64,000 bases of DNA from Solanum dulcamara (Eukaryota > Streptophyta > Magnoliopsida > Solanales > Solanaceae). Shown here piece after piece: positions 1 to 19,039 of the stretch; within the stretch, counting starts at the first letter, position 1, and each line of letters begins with the position of its first letter. The notes beneath the pieces are model-generated. The model worked only from the letters and a program-made list of their open reading frames with translations, made no database searches and had not been told where the DNA came from. A program made the position numbers and the translations under genes. The stretch is from positions 2,061,001 to 2,125,000 of the forward strand of contig NC_077245.1 of assembly GCF_947179165.1 (NCBI RefSeq). Direction: 5' to 3'.

Positions 1-310
1 TTCTTTTTTGTTATATGTGAATTAAATCACAAACCAATAAATTGAATAAGAAAAAAGATAATCTTGAATGTGAATCTCCATGAAACTAAATATGAATTTG
101 TATGAGTAAAATAGAGAAAATCAAAAGAAAAACTTGAAAATAAAACATTTCTTACCTTCATATATATATTTTTTGTTACATGTTACTTCATTCACGAATC
201 AATATGATGAAGAAAATAAAGAATAATCTTGAATGTGAATGTTTATAAAACTAAATATGAATTTATATAGGCAAATAGAGGAATATCATAAGACAACATA
301 AACTTACAAA
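1..310. repeat. Imperfect tandem pair in AT-rich intergenic DNA
   Basis: Two diverged copies of a unit of about 155 bp lie side by side (roughly 1-130 and 165-310). Both contain a stretch reading TTGAATGTGAAT followed by ACTAAATATGAATTT. No coding potential is seen. Confidence 0.5.
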
Positions 311-1727
311 TTAAAGTTTGGAGGTTATGAATATTATTAAAATTAAAAACTAAGGAGGTGTAAATCATGGATAATTACTCCTTGTAAATAAATTAAATAA
401 TAAAAATATAAATTCTTAAAATATTATCATTTTATGATTAGAAGAAAGAAAGAAAAAAGAGAAAAAAGAAAAATGAATTTATTAAGAGAGAAATTAAAGA
501 TATATGAGTTATGAATAATTACTTCTTGTAAATTGGCATGTGAAGAGTCTTTGTTGTAAATGTTTCTCCATTAATAAAATATTTATTTGTAATAAATTAA
601 GTAATTTACTTTTACAATACAATAATTAATTTAAATAAGAAAAAAAGCCAAAAAAAGAGAAAAAAAATAAATACAAATGAAGGTCATAAAAAAATGTCGC
701 ATCACCTTGTTTACGTTTCTCATTAATATTATATATAGATTTGCCCGATTCCATATTTTGCATCAAATCCATGCATTTTACCAAATTACCCATAATCTTT
801 TTGTGACTTCGGATGCCATCCTTTATTAGTATATCTATTTTTTGAAAAAACTTACGTAGACATATATACAAGAAGTTTTAGCCAACAGTCCGGGTACCAG
901 TACACCCGCATTAATGGTCTACATAAATCTACCCTTTGCATCTATACTTTTTTTACGATTTCTCAATTTATATCGATCAATATTGAAAAATTATTTTTGA
1001 AATACAAAAGAAAGAAAGGAATAAAAAGAGAATACTATATATATGTGTGTGTGTGTGGTATAGTACTTTTTTTTTCTTTACTCAGACCACAAAATTATAG
1101 GGCAAATCTACTACAGGTGCTTATTCTATACAAATACTATTGCCCTCTCGCTTTTGTCTAGGTTATGTCAAAAGTGAGAACAAATTAAACTAAAGGAGCA
1201 AAAATAAAACGTACATGTCTAATCAAGTCAGATGTGTCTTTGACCTATTTATGATCCCGCTCGACTTTGAACCAATAATAATAAAAAAAAGGAATCTTCA
1301 CGTATATATATATATATGTTCATCAACTATGTTTAATTCAATAAGTTAGGTGAATAATTATTTATGTTAATTCTTCAGAAAAAAAGGGATTGGAAGTATA
1401 GCACCTATGGATTTCAAATATCAAGGGATATATATTCTAGGACTTTATTTTAGTGGAATTTTCTCGAATCTATTTTTTTTTTCATGTTATTAATTATTTT
1501 AGGTATTTTTTATTTATTAATTTACAAGTCCCAGGGTCATATTTGCTCCTATACCCTCGGAAAAAAGTTATATTTACTCCTTATTATACTTTTTTGATAT
1601 ATTCAATTTTGGGCACATATTTACCTTGGACAGTTAAGTATTATGTTTCTACTATTATTTTACGTGGCACGTACATGTATATATCTATTTAAAATTAAAA
1701 TTCTACTTCCTATTTAATATAGGGACA

Positions 1728-1771
<44 letters not shown>

Positions 1772-2681
1772 ACAAAATAATTAGTTTACAATAAATATAA
1801 TCATATTTTTTACATAAAAATAGCTAAAAATATGAGGTTTAGCCACGCGAGAACCATGGCTAAATGGGAGAAAACCCATGGGTAAAGCTGCATTTTCTGT
1901 AGTGAGTATCGCTACTATATACATGCCTCCCAAGGTATTTCTCATATAAAAAATGAAAACAACGTGATGAAGCAAATTTCTACCTCTTCCATTCTTGTGA
2001 CAAAAAAAATTTCAACAAAAATAGTTGTTGTACATGTAATGTGTGTGTGTGTGTATATGATGTATATCTATATATTAAAAATGTATATATATATATATAT
2101 ATGCATTGTTTATACAATACATATACATTATACAAAATAGATTATATAATGTATCAATATTGTATAGTTGTGTATAAACGTGTATATATGACATATAGTG
2201 TATGCATCAATGTTGTACAATAAAAAATGAATGTTTTTATATATAACGTACAATAAAAAAAGTCATTGGAAGTATACATTGATTATACACTATAGGTTGC
2301 CAAAAGTCATAGAAAGTATATATTGACTATACAATATAGCGTACCTATACATGAACTATATATTAACCATACATTATGATACACTCAAAAAACTAAATAT
2401 AGATTAACTATACATGCAGTATACACTGACGAATTCAATCTAGATCAACTCAAAATCACCTCTAAATAGTCCCAAAATTTAGATATGAAATCCTCTCAAT
2501 GCTTCGAGTCTTTTCATATGTAATTTGCTTGAAATAATTCATATTTTTGGTACGTTGAATTTTTTTAAAAGAGAATAACGACGATGAAGAAGAAGAAGAA
2601 GAAGAAGGAACAAGCATTAATGGCGAAATTGAAAGGACAAAGAAAAGAATCAGAGCAACCATCAATGGTGAAATTGAAAGA
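311..2681. other. AT-rich intergenic stretch without a supported gene
   Basis: Reading frames here are short and of low complexity, and none resembles a known protein. The stretch holds a TA dinucleotide run (1732-1766), short GT runs near 1042 and 2041, and a degenerate region at about 2240-2420 in which motifs such as TATACATTGATTATACA recur. Around 1905 the sequence ends in TTTTCTGTAGTG, which could be one end of a CACTA-type element, but no partner end was found. Confidence 0.5.
1732..1766. repeat. TA dinucleotide microsatellite
   Basis: An uninterrupted alternating AT/TA run of about 35 bases, read directly from the sequence. Confidence 0.95.
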
Positions 2682-2686
2682 AAGAA

Positions 2687-4931
2687 TGTAACACCCTGAA
2701 GTTCCTAGCCTAAATTAACTTTGAAAAGACCTGAAGGAATGAAGTTGCAGTCAAAGGGTTTTACGAGCCCTGTCCACGGATCGTGGTGATCACCACGAGT
2801 CGTAAAGGGAGCCCGTGGAGTTGAGGCCAAGTGGAAATTTTCCAAGGGAAGTTCCACAAACACCTTCAAGGACGTGGTGGCTTCCAAAAGTCGTAGAGAT
2901 GATCCGTGAACTTCTCCCTCTTTAAAACTTAGAGACCCCACCTTCATGGGCACCTATACAGTCCGTTGAGGGCTATACGGTCTGTATAGTGCCCCGTGGA
3001 AGGCAGCCTTCAAGAGCCAAGTTTTTCCCCATCTTCATGAAATCCTCTATGAGCCGTGAAAGTCTCCAAGGCTGTGGAAGTGTTCAGTGGACCTTGACCC
3101 CCAAGACCCCTTATATGGGAGAAAACCACGACAAGCTCCACAGACCGTAGAGTACTTCACGGACTGTGGTGGCCTTCGTGGGAATCAATCCCTCCTAGCC
3201 CAGTCGACCCTCTTCATCACAATCATTACCAAGGGTCGTGGTGAGCTTCACAGGTCTAGTATTCTAATGAGGGTTAGTTTGGTCTTTTTTTATTTTTTCC
3301 AAACTAAACCCAATATATTTTGGGATAAAAAATCAGTCCCTTATCATACCCAATAGAGTTTTCCCCTCTCATTAACACTTAGAACTTTTGAGAGAAGGGA
3401 TTAGGGAGAAGAGGATCTAGGGCTCAAGAATTTCAAGCCAAGACTTTGATTTTTGCTCAGTTAATCGTCATTCTAGATATGTAAAGATAATCATAGTGAT
3501 GAATTGAGTTCATCCTCACACCATACATCTATCTAAATTCTGTAAAAGAGTAATCTAGGGTTTTGTCCTTAGTATTGAGTATTCTTGGGATGACTAGTAT
3601 CATTTTATCCTCAATTATTGAGTTGCTATATATTGTGCATTTGATATTCTTGAGTTGATTGTTCATGTTTATTTTTTAGTATAAACCCTGTTATTTGAGT
3701 ATTCATTGAGTTATTATTGAGAAGTCTATTTAAAAGTAAATTTTGTCTTTAAATTGATTTTTGAGGAGAAAAAAAATGAGTTTTGAGAAAGAGTTTTTAA
3801 ATATGAATTGGGCAAAGAGCATAAGGGAACTAAGTATTCCCAAATGTGTCACTTTTTACATTGAAAAAAGATAAACTTTGATTTCTAAATAGTTTATAAG
3901 TTTAGAGATATTTCAAAGTTATACCTCTTTTAAGAGGATCTTTTGAGTAATTGCTTCAACTGAGAAAGAGAATGTATTTATAGATTATGAGTATATAATT
4001 ATTGGGAGTAGTATCGAGCAGCGATATGGAAACGAGTTCAAACAATTCATAGTCCTCATAAACCATGCATCCAACATAGGTAAAGGATTCATACTTTTTA
4101 GATGACTTCCTTATAGTACTTAGTGGATCCACTTAGTTGAGAGATCTTATACCCTAGCAAGGTATAGGACGATTCTGGCAGCATGGGCGAGACGTTATAT
4201 CATCACATAGATCATAGTGATTGTTGTCAGTTAGAGTATTTCCCAAAGAGATTAAAAACTATTTTTACTATATTACTTTATATTATTGAGTTCATAGATG
4301 AGTAAGTATTTGATAAAGGTAACTGATTTTATTTCTTTATCTATCTACATCCAGTTGAGTACATTTTATTTGTTGCAATTTTTCCTTTCAGTTATTTTGC
4401 TTCGGCTATATTACATACTCATATATTCAATGTACTGACGTCATTGGACCTGCATCGTTTAATGATGCAAACACACATCTTAGAGATCATCAACATGCGT
4501 ATTGCTGAGATCATTTCCCGTCCGGCTTATGGTGGGACCTCTTTGCATTCAGATGTGCTCTGGAATCTTTATTTTCGTCTTTCATTTCAGTTTTAGCATT
4601 ACATTTTGAGGTAACCATTGGCATGTCCTAGTACCTATTTCAAAGTCAGAGTTACAAGATTCATAGACTAGTTAGACAGACTTTGAGTTATTTGATTTCA
4701 TTCATTGAGTTATGATTAGATTTTGAGTTACATTTCATTACTTATATGATTAAAGTATTATATATTATTTTGAGAAGCTGAGTTTATTATATTTGTTGTG
4801 TCCATCTGAGTTGTACTATTATGAGTAAGTCTTTCACATAGTAAGTCAGCCAGCAGGCCAAGGGTTCACTTGGAAACCAACAATGATTTCTGAGTGTCGG
4901 CCACGCCTTGGAGTAGACTTTGGGCGTGACA
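2687..4931 (+). mobile_element. Solo LTR, chromovirus (Tekay/Del-like) Gypsy type, 2245 bp
   Basis: The segment begins TGTAACACCC and ends GGGCGTGACA, the terminal signatures typical of Tekay/Del-type Gypsy LTRs. It is flanked on both sides by the 5-bp direct repeat AAGAA (2682-2686 and 4932-4936), as expected for a target-site duplication. No internal domain, primer-binding site or second LTR adjoins it, so it is read as a solo LTR left by LTR-LTR recombination. The part at 2700-3280 is less AT-rich than its surroundings and rich in CCACGA/CGTGG words. Lineage assignment is inference from the ends and length. Confidence 0.85.
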
Positions 4932-4936
4932 AAGAA

Positions 4937-5426
4937 GAACAATATTTGACCAATTTTAATAATTTTAAAAATTGGGCCAATCTTTACGTAAAGCAAATGG
5001 GCTAATTTTCTGGACAAATTACATAAATACACAATTTAAGATATCATAATCTCTAATATTCTCTACCATTAATTTTTTTTTACAAAAATCCTCTCTCGAA
5101 TACATTCTTATCCCTCTCGGATACATCCATATCCCCTTTCAGATACATTCCTCCTATTAAGTAATCTATTATTTGCAATGTAACGGATAACCAATGAATG
5201 TATCCGAGAGCAATGAAAAAATTGAAGATTTGTAATTGAAAAAACTTTCGGAATAAGATGTAAGTAGCCTCCAAGTGTATGAAATTGTAGTATGTTATAC
5301 TAATTTTCTCTTTAATATTCTCCCCGACTCAAATATTAAAACCTGACCCATCCAATTATGAAAATCCATTAAATCTAACTCACCTCCAAAGAATCACTAC
5401 ATATAGAAGAGCGCCATTAATTACTA
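4937..5426. other. Intergenic, with a small inverted-repeat patch
   Basis: No gene is seen. Between about 5085 and 5215 the words CTCTCGGATACAT and ATGTATCCGAGAG occur in inverted orientation, which suggests an old hairpin-forming MITE without clear ends. Confidence 0.35.
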
Positions 5427-5707
5427 CCCCCTCTATTCCATATTAATTGAATTTGTAAAACAATGCACACATATTAAGAAAAAATATTCAAGGACATAAT
5501 TTGAATCATACTTTCCACTATTGCCCTTTGTAAAATCATAAATATAACTTTGCAAGTAATGTGATTTATCTTCTAAAAAATATAAAACTTCAATAAATGA
5601 AAAGACAAATATGAAAAAAACTTCAAACATTCATAACTTTGAACAATTCAATTATTTTGAATAATGAAAAACTCCTCAAAAATTCAATTAATATAAAATA
5701 GAAGAAG
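5427..5707. mobile_element. Stowaway-type (Tc1/mariner) MITE
   Basis: The element starts CCCCCTCTATTCCATATTAA and its right end, read in reverse complement, starts CTTCTTCTATTTTATATTAA, giving imperfect terminal inverted repeats of the Stowaway kind. It is flanked by TA on both sides (5425-5426, 5708-5709), the usual target duplication. It is 281 bp and has no coding capacity. Confidence 0.75.
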
Positions 5708-5902
5708 TACTTAAAAAAGAGGGCTAGGAAGCAGGAAGCACTTGGTCAACATGCATGTGCCACATATTTCATTGCATCCAACCTCTATTTCCAATACAAC
5801 TATTTATTCCATTTTATTGTGCAAAATAAAAAGAATCAAATTTTTTCAACCAAATTAATATTCTCTCCATTTTAATTTAATTTATTTATTCTATTTTAAC
5901 TT

Positions 5903-6085
5903 TGAAGGGGAGCCTTGGAGTAACTGGTAAAGTTGCTGCCATGTGATCAGGAGGTCACGGGTTCAAGCCTTGGAAACAGCCTCTGGCAGAAATGCAAGGT
6001 AAGGCTGCGTACAACAGACCCTTGTGGTCGGGCCCTTCCCCGGAACCTGCGCATAGCGGGAGCTTAAGTGCACCGGGCTGCCCTT
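5903..6085 (+). mobile_element. Full-length TS-type SINE with 16-bp target duplication
   Basis: A tRNA-derived SINE. An A-box-like stretch (TGGAGTAACTGGTAAAGTTG) near the 5' end and a B-box-like GGGTTCAAGCC about 40 bp further on are visible. The body contains the string CTTGTGGTCGGGCCCTT. Flanks are the identical 16-mer TATTCTATTTTAACTT at 5887-5902 and 6086-6101. Truncated relatives occur at 26239-26367 and, on the minus strand, at 45306-45423. The exact 5' boundary is uncertain by a few bases. Confidence 0.9.
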
Positions 6086-6101
6086 TATTCTATTTTAACT
6101 T

Positions 6102-6756
6102 CACATAAAATTTAAGAAAAATGAAAAGCTTGAAAAATTTATGATTTTAAATTAAAAATATATCAAAATATTTTTTTATCTTGTAATAACATATTATCTG
6201 ATAATTTGAAATTTATAAATTACCAAAAAAAGGACACATTCTTTTTAAAATAGATTTTTTTTTTAAAAAAGCCGAATAAACAAATGAATGTACAAAAGCA
6301 AACATCACTAACCTTACCATTTCAATATAATATTTTTTCTTTTTAAATATTCTTGAAGTTTACTATTCTATGCATGACATTAATGATTATTACAATAAAT
6401 ATTTTAATATTTTAATTTTCATATAATATATTTTTTTAAAAAATTTATTATACAATATTTGAGTATAACTATTATAGTAAGTTAATTTTACAAAAAATGA
6501 AATGCTACAGTGAATTTCATCGTTGTGTGGAATGTTATAGAAAATAAAATATAACAAAAAATTGGAGAAAATGAAATTATTATAATGAAATGTTATTATA
6601 TGACTATTATACGACTTTTAACTGTATTAACATATTTAATATTTTTGATGGGAAAATATTTTAAAAACAAGATTTTATTTTTTTATTTAGAATTTAGATA
6701 TTTGTTATAATTAATTGTTTGTTTTGATAGGTGCCTCTATTTGTATGGGGAATTCG
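6102..6756. other. AT-rich intergenic, nothing recognised
   Basis: No open frame or element with clear ends is seen. The short stretch before the SINE (5868-5890, ATTCTCTCCATTTTAATTTA) resembles a Stowaway end, so the SINE may have landed in an older MITE. Confidence 0.4.
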
Positions 6757-6955
6757 TAGGGGTGGGCATAAAATACCGAAAATCGAATTAACAAATCGAA
6801 TTACCGAACCGAAATGTCTATTTTGTTATTTCGATATTTTGGTTCGGTATTCGATATCGAAATTTAACATTTTGGTATTTCGGTTTCGATTTTGGTATTT
6901 ATAATTTTCCCATTCGATATTCGGTATTTACCGAATAGCGAAATTATTTCTGTTG
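6757..6955. mobile_element. One-ended hAT-type MITE fragment
   Basis: The left end reads TAGGGGTGGGCA and is followed by tandem variations on ACCGAA, TTCGGT and TTTCGAT words, the usual make-up of non-autonomous hAT elements in this family group. A matching right end was not found, so it is scored as a fragment. Confidence 0.5.
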
Positions 6956-7477
6956 GGCCTCCTAAAGGATGACTTTTAAACATAAAGGGCTATAGGCCCA
7001 TTCCTATAATTTAACTTGAAGTCCAGCCCAGTCCTTAACAGCCCAATTAACTATGTTTTTCATTGGGAAACTTACGTAAATATACTATATTAAAAAAATA
7101 TTTACTATTTATAACAATAAAAAAATAATTTCACTAAACACTTATAATACAGTTTTAATACATATTGCAGAGAACTATTTATAAAACATATATAATACAA
7201 GTTTTATAAATAGATAATACATTTATCACATATTTTAATAGACTTATAATACATTATATTAGTTTCTTACTACACAAACATAATATATATTTTAAAACAC
7301 TTATAATACATTTATATTGTATGCATAAATCACTTTAATATAAATGTAGATTTATCATAATATTTTTATATATTACTATAAATGATAATAAATAAAAAAT
7401 ATCACTAAAATAAATAATTAAATTTTAAAAATCACTCAATCAATGAATTTTTGCTTTTTCATTCACTACATCCAATT
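6956..7477. other. AT-rich intergenic
   Basis: Strongly AT-rich sequence with recurring CTTATAATACA words between about 7140 and 7320. No coding region was recognised. Confidence 0.4.
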
Positions 7478-7783
7478 TCAGTAAAGCCCAATTGAACAAG
7501 GGTTCCTAAGCTTCTCTAGAGCAATAGAAATGGCAGAAACTGCGGCATCTCTTTTCTCCTGGAGCCTCTGAAGTGAAGCTTGCTCCTTAGCAATAACAGC
7601 TGCTTGAGGCTTCTCCAACATTTCTGTAGATTGAACAATTTTTGTCTCAAACTCCTTCTCTTGGTCTTCCAGTTCAGTGAAACGCCTCTTCAAGGACTTC
7701 TGAAGCCCATGAAAGTGTTCTTCAAGTTGCTTCCATTGCAGGTGGAGAGTAACAGCACAGTGACTTTCCAACTCAGCCCTTCA
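7478..7783 (-). pseudogene. FRIGIDA-like protein fragment (5' exon remnant)
   Basis: The minus-strand frame encodes about 100 residues resembling the N-terminal coiled-coil part of FRIGIDA-like (FRL) proteins: WKQLEEHFHGLQKSLKRRF, then an E/K-rich helix, then AKEQASLQRLQEKRDAA. FRL family members are nuclear proteins related to the flowering regulator FRIGIDA and are several hundred residues long. Here the frame is closed by a stop before the central domain, and upstream it meets a stop just before RAELESH with no ATG start. The central Frigida domain is absent nearby. I read it as an orphaned, truncated copy lying about 1.2 kb upstream of PEX10 on the opposite strand. Confidence 0.75.
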
Positions 7784-7890
7784 GCTTCACGCCTTCACCG
7801 CTTCACGCCGCAATCAGCTTCACTGCTTCACTCCGCTTTCACCTTCACCGCTTCACGCCGCCATCCGCTTCACGCCGCCATCCGCTTCAC
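7784..7890. repeat. CTTCAC/GCCGC short tandem repeat
   Basis: Repeats of the words CGCTTCAC and CACGCCGC follow one another for about 100 bp, for example CACCGCTTCACGCCGC occurring twice. It directly abuts the FRIGIDA-like fragment and may be part of the 5' untranslated or promoter region of PEX10. Confidence 0.6.
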
Positions 7891-8968
7891 TTGAAGGTAA
7901 GTTCTCTTTGCTTCTTCTCTTCCTCTTCCTCTTCCAGTCTTCCTTCACATTCTGTCTCTATTTTTCCCCCAAATAATACGCGTACCCTAAATTCCATTTC
8001 AAATAGATTATGAAGTTTTTGTCCTTTTTTGAGTTTAGTTGAAAAAAGTGGACAAATATATCTATACACCACGATTTCTGACTTGTGTGTTCTGAAATCT
8101 GAACCCATATACGAATTGCTTCTCACTCAGCAAAATACCACACTGACTTGTGTGTTCTGAACCAAGACTCACATATTTGTTGTATTGACATTTTCTGAAC
8201 CAAGAGCTGATACAGTGATCTCTGCTAAAAGTTGTTTGTCTATATAAACTCTTCCTTCCGCTCCACTACCTTGGTTCCCCTTTCTTTATCAAATGTAATA
8301 TGTCGGTATATATTCTTGAAATTTGATAAATTGATTGATATTTCAAGACAAGTGTGAGAGTTGAGTGCTTGTTTTCTGCCTGGATTATAAAATTAGAGAT
8401 TGCAGGGAATCTCACACTACCGACACAACAATAAAATTATATAGGTTGCTATTGCTGAAGAAATGATAATAAATACTGTTGTCAGAGTGGGACTATATTA
8501 TATGGCAAGCCCCTCTTCTCCAGAATAGAATAATTATTGTTGCTAATGTGAATATTACAGTAGCTAAAAGTTGATACATTACAATTTTTCTCATGCTTTT
8601 AAATGAAATCTTCCCATCTTTTATTGTTGCTAAAGTAAATATGATGTAGTAACATATTTCGTGTGGACTTCGACTTCATCTGTATCTGGCACTGCTTTAC
8701 TTGGCTTATCTAGTAGACTGTTTTTAGCTTTCACGAGTCCTATCTTCTATAAGTTTTTCAAGAATCAGAATGGGATCTTTCGAAGTAATAGAAAGAAAAG
8801 CAACGACTGGAGTGGTCTCTCCCCCTCTGGGGAATCCATAGAAAGCAAAACAATTCCGTTAGAGTCTCGCATTTGAGCTGCCTTTTCGAACTGAATTTGG
8901 GGATTTTTGCTTCTTTCGGGGGATTTGTAATTTATTTTGGTCTAAAGCAGTTGAGCCGTGAATTCTGA
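7891..8968 (+). promoter_or_regulatory. Upstream region / probable 5' untranslated region of PEX10
   Basis: No coding region fits here. Pyrimidine-rich stretches and less AT-biased sequence between about 8660 and 8968 are compatible with a 5' leader. The transcription start cannot be fixed from sequence alone. An intron in the leader is possible but unproved. Confidence 0.35.
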
Positions 8969-16191
<7,223 letters not shown>

Positions 16192-16958
16192 TCATGGATA
16201 GGTGAAATATTGCAAAAAGATAACTGCAAATAAATCATGAAGGACAGGTCTGTTCCAAATGTGTCAGAAAATATTCAGTAGTGAACTTCATGTGAGATCC
16301 TGTTTCCTTTTCTGTTGCTCACACACAACTCTGGAAGTGCCGTTGGGGTAAAATGGTGGTTGTGAGCTGTGTAAGTAAGGAGATTTTTGCAACTAATTTA
16401 CCAGAGTTAATGAGAAACATTGGTGCCATGCATAGTGGTGGTGTAGCAGTTCATTTTATCGAAAGCAAGCACATAACTTTACACGACAGCCTACTTGTCT
16501 TGCACTGAGCAACAGCCATTAGATTTTCCTTCACAGGAAGGCTGTTCTGGATATTATCAATTTTATATGTGCTTTGGGAATGGATCAATCACTCAGATTT
16601 TTGTGATGTAATACAAGAATTTGCACTCAGATTTTACTTGGCATGGTTTTTTTTAGCATTAGTCGACCGGAATGAGAAATAAGAGTTGAAATGAAATGTA
16701 ACATGACCTAATAAAGGCTGATTGTTTATGTCCTCGTACACAGCATATCATGGCACAAATCAATTAAATAGTTCCCCAAGTAAAATGATTTAACTTTTTG
16801 AATCTTAAAAGTGTATATGTGAAGATATAACTATAGAAAGCCAATTTCAAATGGGATGTAGCAGTTATATATGCTGCTGGAATTTGTAACATTTTCAGTT
16901 GGTAGCACACTAGGGGAACATTTTTGTGACTCCGAAGTCCTAACAGCAACAAGCGTGA
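16192..16958 (+). other. PEX10 3' flank
   Basis: Probable 3' untranslated and downstream sequence of PEX10. A canonical AATAAA polyadenylation signal occurs at about 16710-16715. No other gene is seen. Confidence 0.4.
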
Positions 16959-17273
16959 TTACATATGATTAATTATTGAAAAGATGTCAGCATTTTTGTG
17001 ACAACGCAAATTGTCCCGGTGGTCGCATAATAGGCTCATTGTGGCGCCTCCCTCAACCACTGCGCATGCACTGGCACAAGGCATGTCAAAGTCAAAACAA
17101 CTAGTGCTATCTTGTCTCCTCCAATCATGAAAATCACAAGATGGACTCCTGCATTTACAAGATAGCGACCAAGCTCCACTGTAGCGGAGGTCTGCTGAGT
17201 CAGCCAGCATTACCGAAGCGATGCCCCTTCCATAGGAGTGTGAGCGAGTCGGACTCTGCAGAAGTGACTGCAA
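16959..17273 (-). CDS. Unrecognised 104-codon open frame, doubtful
   Basis: An uninterrupted minus-strand frame of 104 codons from ATG to stop, with base composition clearly less AT-rich than its surroundings and notable for cysteine (pairs such as SCKCRSPSC and DMPCASAC). I do not recognise a family. It has no visible signal peptide or membrane segment. Its upstream side is cut off by a MITE (17276-17525), so it could be the last exon of a decayed gene, a captured gene piece inside a transposon, or a chance open frame. The opposite strand is also partly open, which weakens the coding case. Confidence 0.2.
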   Translation of the reverse strand: MQSLLQSPTRSHSYGRGIASVMLADSADLRYSGAWSLSCKCRSPSCDFHDWRRQDSTSCFDFDMPCASACAVVEGGATMSLLCDHRDNLRCHKNADIFSIINHM

Positions 17274-17275
17274 TA

Positions 17276-17525
17276 GAGTCTGGTTGGATGGACAAAGTTT
17301 ATAAGTTGAAAATTGCTTATAAGTTTTTAAAAAATAAATTAGTGCAGCCCAACTTATTTTTTTAACTTATAAGCTGTTTTCAAATTATAAGCTGCTTAAT
17401 ATAAGTCTATCAAAATAAACCCAATTATTTATTGGGGCTTATTTTAAGCACAAAATGACTTTAAGTTGGTCAGTCAAACACTCAAAAAAGCTGAAAACAA
17501 CTTATAAGTCAATCTAAACGGGCTC
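17276..17525. mobile_element. Short palindromic MITE
   Basis: The left end (GAGTCTGGTTGGATGGACAA) and the reverse-complemented right end (GAGCCCGTTTAGATTGACTT) match imperfectly, each followed by TATAAGTTG. The interior is rich in CTTATAAG words. The 250-bp size and absence of an open frame suit a MITE. A target duplication was not resolved. Confidence 0.6.
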
Positions 17526-18754
17526 TTAGTCTCGAATGGGCCCAACGAAATTCATTTGAGGTCCGAACTATGCAAATCAACCCAAGCTCTGTTTTTGCTT
17601 AAATCCACAAGGTAGCTCAAAAAGAGTTTGAAAGGCTCGGGATCGAAACCAAAGGTCTTTCTAGATCAAACTTGACGTTACAGAGCTAATTAAATCATTA
17701 AAATTTTATTCTGAGTTTGTTTACCTGAGAGTCAAACACCTAAACTTTAGAAGCTGAGTTATGAATTAAACAGCCTCCTTTCAAATCATTGATCACATCA
17801 TATGGTATGGGGTAATCGTCTCCAATGTAGCGCCTTCAACCATGAATCATGGTTTGGGTCCTATAGGTTGTGTTTTTGTGCTGACGGCCTCTCCTCTGGC
17901 CTTGGCCTCAACTATTAGCTGGTCGTTCTTCTTGATCCTTTCTTTGACTTCTTCGGTTATTTGTTGGAAAACATATGACAACGGAAGCATTTTAGAATTC
18001 TACTGTTTATGTAAATAATAAATAAAATATGTGTATGCTAGAATTCATATTATGATTATGCTAGAACACACAAATTGATTGAAATTTGAGAATTAACTCT
18101 TGAAGCGTGAGCCTAAATCAAGTCAGATTATAGTTCTACAGTTTTCTATAATGATACTAAATTACTCTCTCAATACTTGGATGGACAAGTATCACATAAG
18201 GAAACAACTTGGACTTTAGCCATAGTTTGGAAGTGAATAGATTCAAGGCCATTGCGATAATTAGGCTAAACTCATTTTGGTATTTTAGCGCTCAAGAACA
18301 AGAACAAAGAAAGGATTAAATTGTAATTTACATCTCGAATTTGGATATAAATTTATTTTGGTTTATAAAATAAAATTTACATTATTATAAATCACAGTAA
18401 AGCTTATTATGAAAAAAATAACTCTATATAACTAGAATATATAAAAAAACATATCCAAATAAATGAAATTGTTTTGACACACCCAAATAACTATCTTTAG
18501 TAAGAATTAAAATTTGAGATTAACATTATATCGTATTTAATTTGAAGTCTCGAGATTATTTTATCTAATTATTTGTACTAATAATGAAATAAAATATCCC
18601 AATATATAAAATATCAAAGTTGTTGATTTTAGATTAAATGAAATATTCCAAAGGAATAATGAATATTCTTTCCACGTCCTTACATCTTACAAATACATAT
18701 CTGCAAAATAAAATACTGTCTTTTGCCTACACGTGGAGCTCCATTTCAATTTAA
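17526..18754. other. Intergenic, possible decayed coding scraps
   Basis: On the minus strand around 17850-17975 a short frame reads EEVKERIKKNDQLIVEAKAR, which could be a remnant of a gene or retroelement. It is interrupted by stops and no family is recognised. The rest is AT-rich. Confidence 0.3.
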
Positions 18755-18762
18755 TCCATAAC

Positions 18763-19039
18763 GAGGGGCGGACCCACGTGCAAGTGAGGGTTCATCCGAA
18801 CTCTCTTTGTTAAAAAATTATACAGATAAATTTTTTAATTTATGTGTATATATTTAACATTGAACTTCCTGAGCATAAGCCAAAGGACTAGCTCAGTGGC
18901 AAGTGGCAAATGAGGTTCAATATTTCGCCTTATCTTGTCTCAGCTCGCTTATTCGAATACGAATAAGTACATTTTTTTTCTGATTAGCGTATATAAATTT
19001 TTTTGAACCCCCTTCATAAAATTCCTGGTTCCGCCACTG
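18763..19039. mobile_element. hAT-type MITE just upstream of the phosphatase pseudogene
   Basis: The left end AGGGGCGGACCCA and the reverse-complemented right end CAGTGGCGGAACCA are imperfect inverted repeats of the CAGNGGCGGA type seen in hAT MITEs. Flanks TCCATAAC and CCCATAAA agree at six of eight positions. It ends about 60 bp before the ATG at 19101. A better-preserved element of the same sort is at 54543-55251. Confidence 0.6.

Noticed and set aside
1781..1905. Possible CACTA terminus (TTTTCTGTAGTG)
   Set aside because: Only one end resembles such an element and no partner end or target duplication was found.
7580..7894. 104-codon plus-strand frame
   Set aside because: Shadow of the FRIGIDA-like fragment on the opposite strand continued into the CTTCAC repeat.
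17780..17980. Short charged frame EEVKERIKKNDQLI on the minus strand
   Set aside because: Broken by a stop, under 50 codons and with no recognised family, so noted only as part of the intergenic stretch.
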